Below are positions 10,408 to 18,910 of a stretch of DNA of 64,000 nt, piece by piece; the stretch's first letter is position 1; every line of letters begins with the position of its first letter. This DNA is from Pseudomonas denitrificans (nom. rej.) (GTDB lineage: Bacteria > Pseudomonadota > Gammaproteobacteria > Pseudomonadales > Pseudomonadaceae), in NCBI RefSeq assembly GCF_008807415.1, contig NZ_CP043626.1, forward strand, positions 4,030,001 through 4,094,000, read 5' to 3'. The position numbers and the translations under genes were made by a program. The notes beneath the pieces are model-generated. The model did not search any database, was not told the DNA's origin, and saw nothing but the letters and a program-made list of their open reading frames with translations.

Positions 10408-11732
10408 AGCCATCGCGCGCGCTCCTCGCGTTGCTCGGCGTCCTGCTGGCGATCGCGGTCGCCCTGGGCGCGGCCGAGGCTCTGGACTCGGGCTCGGCGC
10501 TGCTCGGTCGTCTCTGGTGGGGTGCGCTCTGCGCGCTGGCCCTGCTGGCGCTGGCCGATGCCCTCTGGCTACGCCGCACGCCATCGCCCGAGCTGCGCCG
10601 CCAGCTGAGCGGCAACCTGCCGCTGGGCCGCTGGAGCGAGGTACGCCTGCAATTTCATCATCGCTACGCACAGCCACAACGCATCACGGTGTTCGACCAC
10701 CTGCCCGCCGGCATGGACTTCGAATACCTGCCGCAGACCGTGGAGCTGCACCCCGGCGAACAGACCGAACTGGGTTACCACGTGCGTCCGCTGTCCCGTG
10801 GGCATTTCGTCTTCCAGCGCTGCGAGATCGAACTGTCCAGCCCGCTGCGCCTGTGGAAGGGCCGGCGCTACCTGGAACAGCGCGACGAAACCCGCGTCTA
10901 CCCGGACTTTGCCCGCCTCTACGGCGCCGAGCTGATGGCCGTGGACCACTGGCTCAACCGCATCGGCGTGCGCGCCGGACAGCGCCGCGGGCTGGGCCTG
11001 GATTTCCACCAGCTGCGCGAATTCCGCGATGGCGACACCCTACGGCAGATCGACTGGAAGGCCACCGCGCGCAAACGCACGCCCATTGCCCGCGAGTACC
11101 AGGACGAACGCGACCAGCAGATTCTCTTCCTGCTCGACTGTGGCCGGCGCATGCGCAGCCACGACGGCGACCTTTCGCACTTCGACCATTCGCTCAACGC
11201 CAGCCTGCTGCTGGCCTACGTCGCGCTACGCCAGGGCGACGCGGTGGGCCTGATGACCTTTGCCGGCGACCAGCCGCGCCATCTGCCACCGGCCAAGGGC
11301 AGCGCCCAGCTCACCGCCCTGCTCAACAGCGTCTACGACCTGCGCAGCAGCCAGCGCCCAGCGGACTTCCCCGCCGCCGTGCAGGCCGTACTCACGCGCC
11401 AGCGCCGGCGCGCGCTGGTGGTGATAGTGACCAACCTGCGCGACGAGGATGACGAGGAACTGGTGGCCGCGGTGAAACGCCTCGGGCGCCAGCACCGCGT
11501 GCTGGTCGCGAGCCTGCGCGAGGAAGTACTGGACCGCCTGCGCCAGGCGCCGGTGGAGAGTTTCGAGCAAGCCCTGGGCTACTGCGGCGCGGTGGATTAC
11601 CTGAACGCCCGCGCGGGGCTGCACGAGAAGCTGGCGGCCCATGGCGTGCCGGTACTCGACACGCGGCCAAGCCAGCTGGGGCCGGAACTGATCAGCCGTT
11701 ATCTAGGCTGGAAGAAGGCTGGCGCGCTGTAA
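10404..11732 (+). CDS. DUF58-domain (VWA-like) protein
   Basis: A 442-residue protein with two N-terminal membrane segments (residues about 5-60), a beta-rich region, and the DUF58 signature around residues 190-225: LGLDFHQLREFRDGDTLRQI, then DWKATARK. The following segment QILFLLDCGRRMRSH is a VWA-like metal-site region (DxGxxM in place of DxSxSM). DUF58 proteins are the usual partners of MoxR ATPases. The ATG overlaps the moxR stop by 4 nt and ends the operon that began at 3900. Likely an inner-membrane-anchored adaptor; no enzymatic activity is expected. Confidence 0.9.
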
Positions 11733-11747
11733 CCGTGCGCCACAACC

Positions 11748-11769
11748 GGACGCCGACTCCGTGGCGTCC
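11748..11769. terminator. Hairpin between convergent DUF58 and PilZ genes
   Basis: Perfect 7-bp inverted repeat GGACGCC/GGCGTCC with an 8-nt loop, placed between the ends of two convergent genes. No T tract, so confidence as a terminator is low. Confidence 0.35.
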
Positions 11770-11803
11770 CACACCGTGCAGATCGGTCAGCGCGTCCTGC
11801 GCT

Positions 11804-12163
11804 TCAGACCGACTCCACCTGCCGGCGAAAACTGAAATAACGGCGCAGCGCGTCGACCAGCTCGACGTACTCCATCGGCGGCGCCGTCAGGCTGAAGCCC
11901 GAATCGTAGTTGCCCGGATTGACGTCCTCGCGGCACCACTGGCAGGTAGCGGCGAATTCGATCAGCTGCAGCTTGCCGTCATGTCCGGGGATCTTCAGGC
12001 GCATCTCGAAGCGGCCACCCACCAGCATCGGCAGCTGGCTGATCAGGAGCAGCCCATCCAGCGACACGTTGCCCAGGTAACCCATCGGTTTGTCGGTGAT
12101 GCTGTTGAACACCTTCAGGTAGTAGGGCAGCTGATGGCGCTCGATATGTCGTTGATGACGCAT
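11804..12163 (-). CDS. PilZ-domain protein (c-di-GMP receptor type)
   Basis: A 119-residue single-domain PilZ protein. The RxxxR motif is seen as RHIER near residues 5-9 and the (D/N)xSxxG motif as GNVSLDGL near residues 31-38, so both c-di-GMP-binding elements appear intact. The C-terminal part (YVELVDALRRYFSFRRQVES) is helical. PilZ proteins couple the second messenger to motility, polysaccharide or transcription outputs; the partner here is unknown. A diguanylate cyclase gene lies 7 kb downstream (18903-20030), a plausible but unproven source of the ligand. Confidence 0.88.
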   Translation of the reverse strand: MRHQRHIERHQLPYYLKVFNSITDKPMGYLGNVSLDGLLLISQLPMLVGGRFEMRLKIPGHDGKLQLIEFAATCQWCREDVNPGNYDSGFSLTAPPMEYVELVDALRRYFSFRRQVESV

Positions 12164-12223
12164 AATGGCGTTTCGCTATGAAATATCGTCCAGTATGACG
12201 ATGCCGCCCAGGCAGGGCCAGTC

Positions 12224-12646
12224 CTAACGACAACCTTCCGCCAGCCGTGCGCTAAGCGCCTGACGAGCGGCGTCGAGCTGTGCATCGCTGTAGTAAGTCC
12301 GTTCACCACTGCTGGTCTGCGTGAAGTACCGCCCGCCATGACTGAGCGACTCCAGGTCACGGCGCCAACTCGCGCACTGCTGGTCCAGCTTGGCCTGCTG
12401 CTCCGTCGCCTGGTTCTGGGCGGCGGCGCTTTCATCTCGACGCGCGTCGTAGAAACGGCGGGTGCGTTCCTCCCGCTCGCGGGTCGCCGCATCCCGTTCG
12501 ATGACCTGCGGCTTGACCTCGACGCGTTGCGCCCCTGGCGGTGGGGTTTCGCTGAAATGCACCTTTCCCTGAGCGTCGGTCCAGCGGTAGATATCCGCCG
12601 AAGCCAGCAGGGGGAAACACCAGGCGCAGAGCCACAGGGCGCGCAT
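12224..12646 (-). CDS. Exported DUF4124-domain protein
   Basis: A 140-residue protein with a short signal peptide (MRALWLCAWCFPLLASA) and the DUF4124 motif directly after it (DIYRWTDAQGKVHFSETPPP, about residues 18-37). A charged coiled-coil-like region (ERDAATREREERTRRFYDAR) follows. DUF4124 proteins are common in Pseudomonas envelopes and of unknown function. The ATG at 12646 is chosen because AAGGAGGT is 5-6 nt upstream; the open frame runs 9 codons further. Confidence 0.82.
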   Translation of the reverse strand: MRALWLCAWCFPLLASADIYRWTDAQGKVHFSETPPPGAQRVEVKPQVIERDAATREREERTRRFYDARRDESAAAQNQATEQQAKLDQQCASWRRDLESLSHGGRYFTQTSSGERTYYSDAQLDAARQALSARLAEGCR

Positions 12647-12721
12647 TCGTACCTCCTTGCGTGATGCACTCAAGAGATTAGCCAGCTATGGGCTGCACTC
12701 AAGTCGGCCCGCGACCGCCGG

Positions 12722-13090
12722 TCAGGGCGTGGGCGTGTCGAGGCGCAGATCGTTGGGCAGACGGCCATTCAAGCGCAGCGTTTCCAGTCGCGCCTTGGCC
12801 CGGTAAGCATACTCACTGGTGGGGTAACGGGCGACGATGAACTGGTAGGTCTGCGCCGCATCGACGTAGAACTTCTCACGCTCCAGGCACTGGCCGCGCA
12901 GCATGGAGATTTCCGGCTGGATCCACGGCCGCGCGCGCGCCTTGCGCTCGGTCTCCGACAGTTCCAGCTGCACGCGCTGGCAGTCACCACTCTTGTACGC
13001 GCGGTAGGCATTGTTCAGGTGATAGTTCATCGACCAGCTGGTGCAGCCGGTAACACTCAGCGCCAGCAGCGCGAGGAAAAGGGTTCGCAT
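12722..13090 (-). CDS. Small lipoprotein with tetratricopeptide-like repeat
   Basis: A 122-residue predicted lipoprotein: hydrophobic lead MRTLFLALLALSVTGC with lipobox VTGC, then two helical repeat-like stretches (NAYRAYKSGDCQRVQLELSE and AAQTYQFIVARYPTSEYAYR) reminiscent of TPR or BamD-type folds. Of two nearby ATGs I take the one at 13090, 8 nt after GGAGG; the ATG at 13096 would be only 2 nt from it. Four cysteines remain after the lipid cysteine region, two of them in helices. It is divergent from a second TPR-like lipoprotein across about 100 bp. Confidence 0.8.
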   Translation of the reverse strand: MRTLFLALLALSVTGCTSWSMNYHLNNAYRAYKSGDCQRVQLELSETERKARARPWIQPEISMLRGQCLEREKFYVDAAQTYQFIVARYPTSEYAYRAKARLETLRLNGRLPNDLRLDTPTP

Positions 13091-13189
13091 GGGCATATCC
13101 TCCGTTGGGAAGTGTATCGGCCCGTCTTGGCCGTACTGTAGCCCGCCACTAGACTCACGTGGACTTCGCCTCAGCGCAAAGGATCTGCC

Positions 13190-14014
13190 ATGCGTTTCGC
13201 ACACCCGATTTCAATTGCCCTCCCGTTCGCCGTGCTGCTGCCCTGGCTCGCCGCCTGTGCCCCGACCACGCCGTTGTTCGTTGCCCAGATCACCACCGGC
13301 GAAGTGGCCGAATACAAGCAGCTCAAGAACAAGCGCATGACCGCTGCCGTGGAAGAGGAAGGCGACCTCCTCACCTACAGCGCCCAGGCCATCCGCGACG
13401 GCAAGAGCAGCGAAGCCGAGCAGCTCTACCTCACCGGCTACGACAACACCCGCTACGGCCCCGAGGTGCGCGCCATCGCGCTGTACCAGATCGGCCTGAT
13501 CTACATGAGCCGCTACAACGACCAGCGCGACGATCAGAAAGCCATGGATTACTTCCAGCGCATCGATCGCGAATTCCCCGGCACCAAGGCCGCCGAACAT
13601 GCCGATGCCCGCGAGCTGATCATCCGCCAGCGGGCCAAGGACCCGGTGCAGAAGACCGCCAAGCAATTGCTGGCCGACTGGCAGCCGCAGTACAACCTCG
13701 ACCTGAACAAGCCGACCCTCGACCCGGACATGACCCTGCTGTCGCGCCGTGCCGTGCTCAAGGGCCGCGTCGACGAAGCCGCTCAACTCTACCTGCTGGG
13801 CGCCAATGATCCGGCCATCCCGGCGGACATCCGCGAGAAGGCGCTGTACCAGTTGGGACTGATGTACATGGCGCCGGACAACCCGCACCCGGACCGCGAG
13901 AAGGCCATCGCCTACCTGCGCCGCCAGCTCGCCGAATTCCCCAGCGGCGAACTGGCCGACAAGGGCGCCCGGCATCTGGACCGCGCGCTGAACCAGACCT
14001 CGCCCCGCAGTTGA
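13190..14014 (+). CDS. Lipoprotein with Sel1/TPR-like repeats
   Basis: A 274-residue predicted lipoprotein: signal MRFAHPISIALPFAVLLPWLAAC with lipobox LAAC at about residue 23. The mature part has two similar helical units, ALYQIGLIYMSRYNDQRDDQ (near residue 97) and ALYQLGLMYMAPDNPHPDRE (near 222), each followed by a repeat of the AxxYxRxxxxEFPxxxxA type, so an internal duplication is visible. Such repeat lipoproteins scaffold envelope complexes. No enzyme motif. Monocistronic by spacing. Confidence 0.82.
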   Translation: MRFAHPISIALPFAVLLPWLAACAPTTPLFVAQITTGEVAEYKQLKNKRMTAAVEEEGDLLTYSAQAIRDGKSSEAEQLYLTGYDNTRYGPEVRAIALYQIGLIYMSRYNDQRDDQKAMDYFQRIDREFPGTKAAEHADARELIIRQRAKDPVQKTAKQLLADWQPQYNLDLNKPTLDPDMTLLSRRAVLKGRVDEAAQLYLLGANDPAIPADIREKALYQLGLMYMAPDNPHPDREKAIAYLRRQLAEFPSGELADKGARHLDRALNQTSPRS

Positions 14015-14114
14015 CGGCAAAGCCCGCGCACCGCTGAGCCACGTCAAGACGCGCGGCGGGCGGCAGTGTCTACGCTTGCTCTGCAATAAGCGCAGAGCAA
14101 GCGAGGACTCCGCC

Positions 14115-15023
14115 ATGAAGCTGCAGCACCTGCTCGTCATCATCGACCCGACCCGCACGGATCAGCCTGCCCTCACCCGCGCCCGCTGGATCGCCCAGCG
14201 CTGCGGCGCACGCTTGGAACTGCTGGCCTGCGAGTACAACCCGGCGCTGGACAACGCCCTGTTACTGGACCGCGGCGACCTCGATGCCGCCCAGCGCAAC
14301 CTGCTGGACGAACGCCTGGCCTGGTTGCAGCAACTGGCCGCGCCACTGCGCGAGGCAGGTCTCGACGTGCACTGCCAGGTGCGCTGGGGCAAGTCCCTGC
14401 ACCACCAGGTGGTTCTCCACTGCGAGCAGACCTCGCCCGATCTGGTACTCAAGTCCGCGCATCACCACAATCTGCTCAAGCGCCTGTTGCTCACCAACAA
14501 CGACTGGCAGCTGATCCGCCATTGCCCGCAGCCGCTGTGGCTGGTGCAGCACGGCGAATGGTCGGGGAAGAACCTGTGCGCCGCCGTCGACCCGCTGCAC
14601 GCCGGCGATACCCCGGCCACGCTGGATCATCGGCTGATCACGGTAGCCCGCGAACTGGAGCAGCGCCTGCAGCTCGACGCCCACTACCTGCACGCTTACA
14701 TGGCCGTGCCGCGCACCCTGGCGTTCAACGCCGAGCTGCTGGCCGACTACGATAACTACGTGCTGCGCACCGAAGCCCACCACCGCGAAGCCTTCGACGC
14801 CCTGCTCGCGCACTACCCGCAGATCGATCGCCAGCGCACGTTGCTGGGCCAGGGCTTCGCCGAGGAAGTGATCCCGGCCTACGTAAAGGACCACGCCATC
14901 GACCTGCTGCTGATGGGCGCCGTCGCCCGTGGGCAGCTCGACAACGCGCTGATCGGCCAGACCGCCGAGCGGGTCTTCGAGGAAGTCGAATGTGATCTGC
15001 TGGTGATCCGGCCCCGCACCTGA
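14115..15023 (+). CDS. Tandem universal stress protein (UspE type)
   Basis: A 302-residue protein with two Usp domains (about 1-150 and 155-302). The first begins MKLQHLLVIIDPTRTDQPAL; the second ends with LLMGAVARGQLDNALIGQTA, close to the ATP-binding G-x(2)-G-x(9)-G-S/T pattern, and DLLVIRP. UspE-like proteins help cells survive stress and anaerobic or stationary conditions. GAGGA lies 8 nt before the ATG at 14115; the open frame extends upstream to 14076 without a ribosome-binding site. It directly precedes pykA, as I recall in P. aeruginosa. Confidence 0.88.
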   Translation: MKLQHLLVIIDPTRTDQPALTRARWIAQRCGARLELLACEYNPALDNALLLDRGDLDAAQRNLLDERLAWLQQLAAPLREAGLDVHCQVRWGKSLHHQVVLHCEQTSPDLVLKSAHHHNLLKRLLLTNNDWQLIRHCPQPLWLVQHGEWSGKNLCAAVDPLHAGDTPATLDHRLITVARELEQRLQLDAHYLHAYMAVPRTLAFNAELLADYDNYVLRTEAHHREAFDALLAHYPQIDRQRTLLGQGFAEEVIPAYVKDHAIDLLLMGAVARGQLDNALIGQTAERVFEEVECDLLVIRPRT

Positions 15024-15128
15024 GAGAGCTACCTGAAAGAGTCACCTGAAGAGAGTAAGATGGCGCCCTGGCCGCTCCGGACCTGCTCCGGCGGCGGCCT
15101 GACCGCTGCTTTCCCCTAGGAGTCCCGC

Positions 15129-16579
15129 ATGTCCCTTCGCCGCACCAAGATCGTCGCCACCCTCGGCCCAGCCAGCAATTCCCCGAAGTACTGGAACAGC
15201 TGATCCTCGCCGGGATCGACGTCGCCCGTCTGAACTTCTCCCACGGCACTCCCGACGAACACCGCGCGCGCGCCCAGCTGGTGCGCGACATCGCCGCCAA
15301 GCACGGTCGCTTCGTGGCGCTGCTGGGCGACCTGCAGGGTCCCAAGATCCGTATCGCCAAGTTTGCCAACAAGCGCATCGAACTGGCCGTCGGCGACACC
15401 TTCCGCTTCTCCACCAGCCACCCGCGTACCGAAGGCAACCAGCAGGTCGTGGGCATCGACTACCCGGACCTGGTCAAGGACTGCGGCATCGGTGACGAGC
15501 TGCTGCTGGATGACGGCCGCGTGGTCATGGCGGTCAAGGAAGTGAAGGCGGACGAACTGGTCTGCGAAGTGCTGATCGGCGGCCCGCTGTCCGACCACAA
15601 GGGCATCAACCGCCGTGGCGGCGGCCTCACCGCGCCGGCCCTGACCGAGAAGGACAAGGCCGATATCAAGCTGGCCGCGAGCATGGACCTGGACTACGTC
15701 GCCGTGTCCTTCCCGCGTGACGCCAAGGACATGGAATACGCCCGCAGCCTGCTCACCGAAGCCGGCGGCACCGCCTGGCTGGTGGCCAAGATCGAACGCG
15801 CCGAAGCCGTGGCCGACGACGAAGCCCTGGACGGCCTGATCCGCGCCAGCGACGCCGTGATGGTTGCCCGTGGTGACCTCGGCGTGGAAATCGGCGACGC
15901 CGAGCTGGTGGGCATCCAGAAGAAGATCATTCTGCACGCGCGCCGCTACAACAAGGCGGTGATCACCGCGACCCAGATGATGGAGTCGATGATCCAGAAC
16001 CCGATGCCGACCCGCGCGGAAGTCTCCGACGTGGCCAACGCCGTGCTCGACTACACCGACGCCGTGATGCTCTCGGCCGAATCCGCCGCTGGCGAATACC
16101 CGGTGGAAGCGGTCAAGGCCATGGCGCGCATCTGCGCCGGCGCCGAGAAGCACCCGACCACCAAGAAGTCCAGCCACCGCCTGGGCCAGACCTTCGAGCG
16201 CTGCGACGAGAGCATCGCCCTGGCGGCCATGTACACCGCCAACCACTTCCCGGGCATCAAGGCGATCATCTGCCTGACCGAAAGCGGTTACACCCCGCTG
16301 ATCATGTCGCGCATCCGCTCCTCGGTACCGATCTTCGCCTACTCCCCGCACCGCGAAACCCAGGCCCGCGTGGCGCTGTTCCGTGGCGTGGAGACCATCC
16401 CGTTCGACCCGGCCGCCCTGCCGCCAGAACGTGTCAGCCAGGAAGCCGTCGACGCGCTGCTGCAGCGTGGCGTGGTGACCAAGGGTGACTGGGTGATCCT
16501 GACCAAGGGCGACAGCTACACCGCCCAGGGCGGCACCAACACCATGAAGGTGCTGCACGTGGGCGACCTGCTGGTCTGA
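15129..16579 (+). CDS. pykA: Pyruvate kinase (apparent frameshift near its 5' end)
   Basis: Pyruvate kinase converts phosphoenolpyruvate and ADP to pyruvate and ATP. The start ATG at 15129 (TAGGAG 7 nt upstream) gives MSLRRTKIVATLGPASNSP and then runs into a stop after 24 codons. Adding one C to the CCCC at 15181-15184 restores SNSPEVLEQLILAGIDVARL and joins the long frame ending at 16579, for 483 residues, the P. aeruginosa PykA length as I recall. Catalytic features are intact: GDLQGPKIRI, KIERAEAVADDEALDGLIRA, DAVMVARGDLGVE, and ATQMMESMIQNPMPTRAE. Pyruvate kinase type A is the main glycolytic isozyme in Pseudomonas; type F is the alternative. Confidence 0.92.
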
Positions 16580-16594
16580 TCCTGCTGTAGCTGA

Positions 16595-16630
16595 AAAAGA
16601 AAAGGCCGCCCTCGGGCGGCCTTTTCTTTT
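16595..16630 (+). terminator. Intrinsic terminator of pykA
   Basis: Seventeen-base arms AAAAGAAAAGGCCGCCC and GGGCGGCCTTTTCTTTT around a 2-nt loop, so the U-rich tail forms part of an extended stem. It starts 15 nt after the stop codon. Confidence 0.92.
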
Positions 16631-16689
16631 GCGGTTGCTCAAAGGGCAACCAATCGGCTGAAAGCCCGGCGCCATGCGGCTTCGGCACC

Positions 16690-16742
16690 TTGGCCCCAAG
16701 CTTATCCACAGCACCTTCCACACCTTATGTGGGCAACCTGCC
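16690..16742. repeat. Intergenic repeat copy 1 with TTATCCACA
   Basis: A 53-bp unit about 80% identical to that at 16803-16856. It holds an exact TTATCCACA (16702-16710), the consensus DnaA-box 9-mer, and ends with TGTGGGCAA, whose complement (TTGCCCACA) nearly mirrors it. Part of a 420-bp non-coding stretch (16580-17001). Confidence 0.6.
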
Positions 16743-16802
16743 GGGTATCGCTCAAATACCGCTCAATCCCCTGCAGGCCACGGCTGGCGTGGGCTAGCTT
16801 GG

Positions 16803-16856
16803 TTGCCCCAGAGCTTATCCACAGCGCGTTCCACAGATTGTGTGGGCAACCCGGCC
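16803..16856. repeat. Intergenic repeat copy 2 with TTATCCACA
   Basis: Second copy of the unit at 16690-16742, again with exact TTATCCACA (16815-16823) and closing TGTGGGCAA. The two 9-mers are 113 bp apart in the same orientation. Confidence 0.6.
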
Positions 16857-16863
16857 ATCCCAC

Positions 16864-16988
16864 GGCGGATAACGCTGGCGCGTTATTCGCCCTACCAGAG
16901 TGACCCAGGGAACGACGCAGGATGGCGTGGAGCGCAGCGATACCCATCCTACATAAGCGGGGCGTACAACCGCTCGCGGTTGTACGCC
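16864..16988. repeat. Run of three palindromic intergenic repeats
   Basis: Three hairpins in a row: GGCGGATAACGC/GCGTTATTCGCC (16864-16891, one mismatch); GGATGG...CCCATCC (about 16920-16950), resembling short interspersed repeats I recall from Pseudomonas genomes; and a perfect 13-bp stem GGCGTACAACCGC/GCGGTTGTACGCC with a 2-nt loop (16961-16988). The last lies 13 nt beyond the stop of the minus-strand crotonase gene and may act as its terminator, though it has no T tract. Confidence 0.55.
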
Positions 16989-17001
16989 GTGAGCGAGCCG
17001 C

Positions 17002-17775
17002 TCAGAGGAACTTGGAGAAATCCGGCTGGCGGCGCTGGGTGAAGGCACTCAGCGCTTCGTGGGCTTCCGGCGAATGCAGACGCTGCACGAAGTGCTGGCC
17101 TTCCTCCGCCACCACGCGGCGCAGTTCCTCGATGAAGGGCGCTTTCAGCAGGCGCTTGCTCAGCGCCACCGCGGCCGGCGGCAGTTGCTGGAAGGCCTGG
17201 CAAACCTCGCGGGCACGCTCCAGCGCGGCCGCGCCATCTGCCAGCGCCTCGTTGGCGATGCCGTAGGCCACGGCCTGCTCGCCGGTGAAACCTTCGCCGC
17301 GCAGCAGCAGGCTGGAAGCCTTCACCGGGCCGACCAGTCGCGGCACCAGGAAGCTGGAGCCAAATTCCGGGCACAGGCCCAGGTTGACGAAGGGCATCTT
17401 CAGCTTGGCGCCCCTGGCGATGAACACCTGGTCGCAGTGCAGCAGCAGCGTGGTGCCGATGCCCACGGCCGGGCCGGCGACGGCGGCGACCACCGGCTTG
17501 GTGAATTCCATCAGCGCGCGCATGAAGCGGAACACCGCGCTGTCCGGGCCGCTCGGCGGCTCCTGGAGGAAGTCGACGATGTCGTTGCCACTGGTGAAGC
17601 ACTCGGCGTTGCCGGTGATCAGCACCACGCGCACCGAACGATCCTCCTGCGCCGCTTCCAGCGCATCGGCGAGACCGGCATACATGCTGCGGGTCAGCGC
17701 GTTCATCTTGTCCGGACGGTTCAGGCGCAGGGTCAGCAGGCCCTCTTCGCGCTCGACGAGAATCTGTTCGCTCAT
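17002..17775 (-). CDS. Enoyl-CoA hydratase/isomerase (crotonase) family protein
   Basis: A 257-residue crotonase-fold protein. The oxyanion-hole segments are present: ITGNAECFTSGNDIVDFLQE (near residue 53) and AAVAGPAVGIGTTLLLHCDQ (near 97). At the positions of the two catalytic glutamates of classical hydratases the sequence reads FVNLGLCPEFGSSFLVPRLV; one acidic residue (E in CPEFG) remains, which is the pattern of isomerase-type (delta3,delta2-enoyl-CoA isomerase) members. Substrate unknown. The leader AATAAGAACAAGGAATTGCC just before the ATG overlaps the ribosome-binding site with an AANAANAA-like Hfq/Crc motif, suggesting catabolite repression. Confidence 0.88.
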   Translation of the reverse strand: MSEQILVEREEGLLTLRLNRPDKMNALTRSMYAGLADALEAAQEDRSVRVVLITGNAECFTSGNDIVDFLQEPPSGPDSAVFRFMRALMEFTKPVVAAVAGPAVGIGTTLLLHCDQVFIARGAKLKMPFVNLGLCPEFGSSFLVPRLVGPVKASSLLLRGEGFTGEQAVAYGIANEALADGAAALERAREVCQAFQQLPPAAVALSKRLLKAPFIEELRRVVAEEGQHFVQRLHSPEAHEALSAFTQRRQPDFSKFL

Positions 17776-17820
17776 GGCAATTCCTTGTTCTTATTGAAGG
17801 GTGGGACCGCTTCAGAGCCT

Positions 17821-17965
17821 TTTCAACACCTCGCGAGCTAAAGCAGAACAAGGCGGAACCAGGCTGAAAAAGCGGAGTTTACATCGCGTAAATAAGCATT
17901 TTCATCGGACTCGCGCACGAGCCTGGTTCCAACGCAGTCATGCCGACGCGCAGCAGGTGTTCAAA
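17821..17965. repeat. 145-bp nested palindromic element
   Basis: Three nested inverted repeats: outer TTTCAACACCT/AGGTGTTCAAA (17821-17831 and 17955-17965, one mismatch), middle GGAACCAGGCT/AGCCTGGTTCC (17855-17865 and 17920-17930, perfect) and inner TTTAC/GTAAA (17878-17892). It fills the space between the crotonase start and the reductase stop. It resembles an interspersed intergenic element I remember from other Pseudomonas genomes. Confidence 0.6.
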
Positions 17966-17971
17966 TGGCTC

Positions 17972-18910
17972 TCAGGCGTGGGGCAGGTACAGGTCAGCCA
18001 GCGTCTGGCCACGGGGCACGCCGCAGAGGTAGAGGCGGCGGGCGAAGGCATCGACGCTGGCAGGATGGCCGCAGAGTAAGGCGAGGGTTCGCCGCGAAAC
18101 AAGCCGGAGTTGCGCCAAAACCTCGGCCGACTCGGCCGTGGTCATCAGCGTCACGTCCAGCTCAGGGTGGCTGGCGGCCAGGGATTGCAGGGGCTCGGCC
18201 AGATAATGGCCGGCGTGGTCATGAGCCTGGTGAATGACGCGGATCGGCCCGCTGTGATGCTGCCGCTGCGCTTCGCGCAGGACGCCCCAGAGCGGCGCCA
18301 GGCCGGTGCCCGAAGCCATCAGCAGCAGCGGCCGCTCGTGCCATTCCGGGTCGTAGTGCAGCGCGCCGCCCCGCAACTCGCCCAGGCGCAGGCCATCGCC
18401 GACCTTCAGGCCACGGGCGAAATCGGCGAAGGCGCCACGCTCGCGGCAGTCGATGTGGAATTCGAGCCAGGGGTCGAGGCCCGGCACGCTGGCCAGGGAA
18501 TAGGGCCGCGCGACGCCTTCGGCGCTCCAGAGGATCAGGTGCTGACCAGCGCTGTAGCGCAACGGGCGTTGCGGGGCGAGGCGCAGGCGCAGCACGTCCG
18601 GCGCCGGCCAGTCCAGTTCAGTGACCGTGGCGGGCAGGCCATCGCGCTGCGGGTCGAAGGTTTCCAGCGAGAGGTCCTCGATCACCCGGCACTGGCAGGA
18701 CAGTCGCCAGCCCTCCGCGCGGCGCACGGAATCCAGCGCCTCGGGCAAGGCATCCAGCACCTCGCCACGGGTGCAGCGCACCAGGCAGGCGTGGCAACTG
18801 CCGGCCCGGCAGCTGTAAGGCACGGCGATGCCGGCGCCGCGCAGGGCATCGAGCAGGTTGACTCCGGGGCTGACCGAAAAGCGTTGCGATCCGGCCTGTA
18901 TCTCAGGCAC
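17972..18910 (-). CDS. Ferredoxin-domain FAD/NAD(P) reductase (oxygenase-reductase type)
   Basis: A 312-residue electron-transfer protein. The N-terminal plant-type 2Fe-2S domain has cysteines in PYSCRAGSCHACLVRC and LSCQCRV; the FAD domain carries RPYSLASVPG, and the NAD-binding domain LLMASGTGLAPLWGVLREAQ. Such proteins reduce oxygenase or other redox partners using NAD(P)H. I choose the GTG at 18910: GGGAG lies 7 nt upstream and it overlaps the stop of the GGDEF gene by 8 nt, suggesting translational coupling. The frame is open upstream to an ATG at 18961, which would overlap the previous gene by 59 nt and lacks support. Confidence 0.87.
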   Translation of the reverse strand: MPEIQAGSQRFSVSPGVNLLDALRGAGIAVPYSCRAGSCHACLVRCTRGEVLDALPEALDSVRRAEGWRLSCQCRVIEDLSLETFDPQRDGLPATVTELDWPAPDVLRLRLAPQRPLRYSAGQHLILWSAEGVARPYSLASVPGLDPWLEFHIDCRERGAFADFARGLKVGDGLRLGELRGGALHYDPEWHERPLLLMASGTGLAPLWGVLREAQRQHHSGPIRVIHQAHDHAGHYLAEPLQSLAASHPELDVTLMTTAESAEVLAQLRLVSRRTLALLCGHPASVDAFARRLYLCGVPRGQTLADLYLPHA

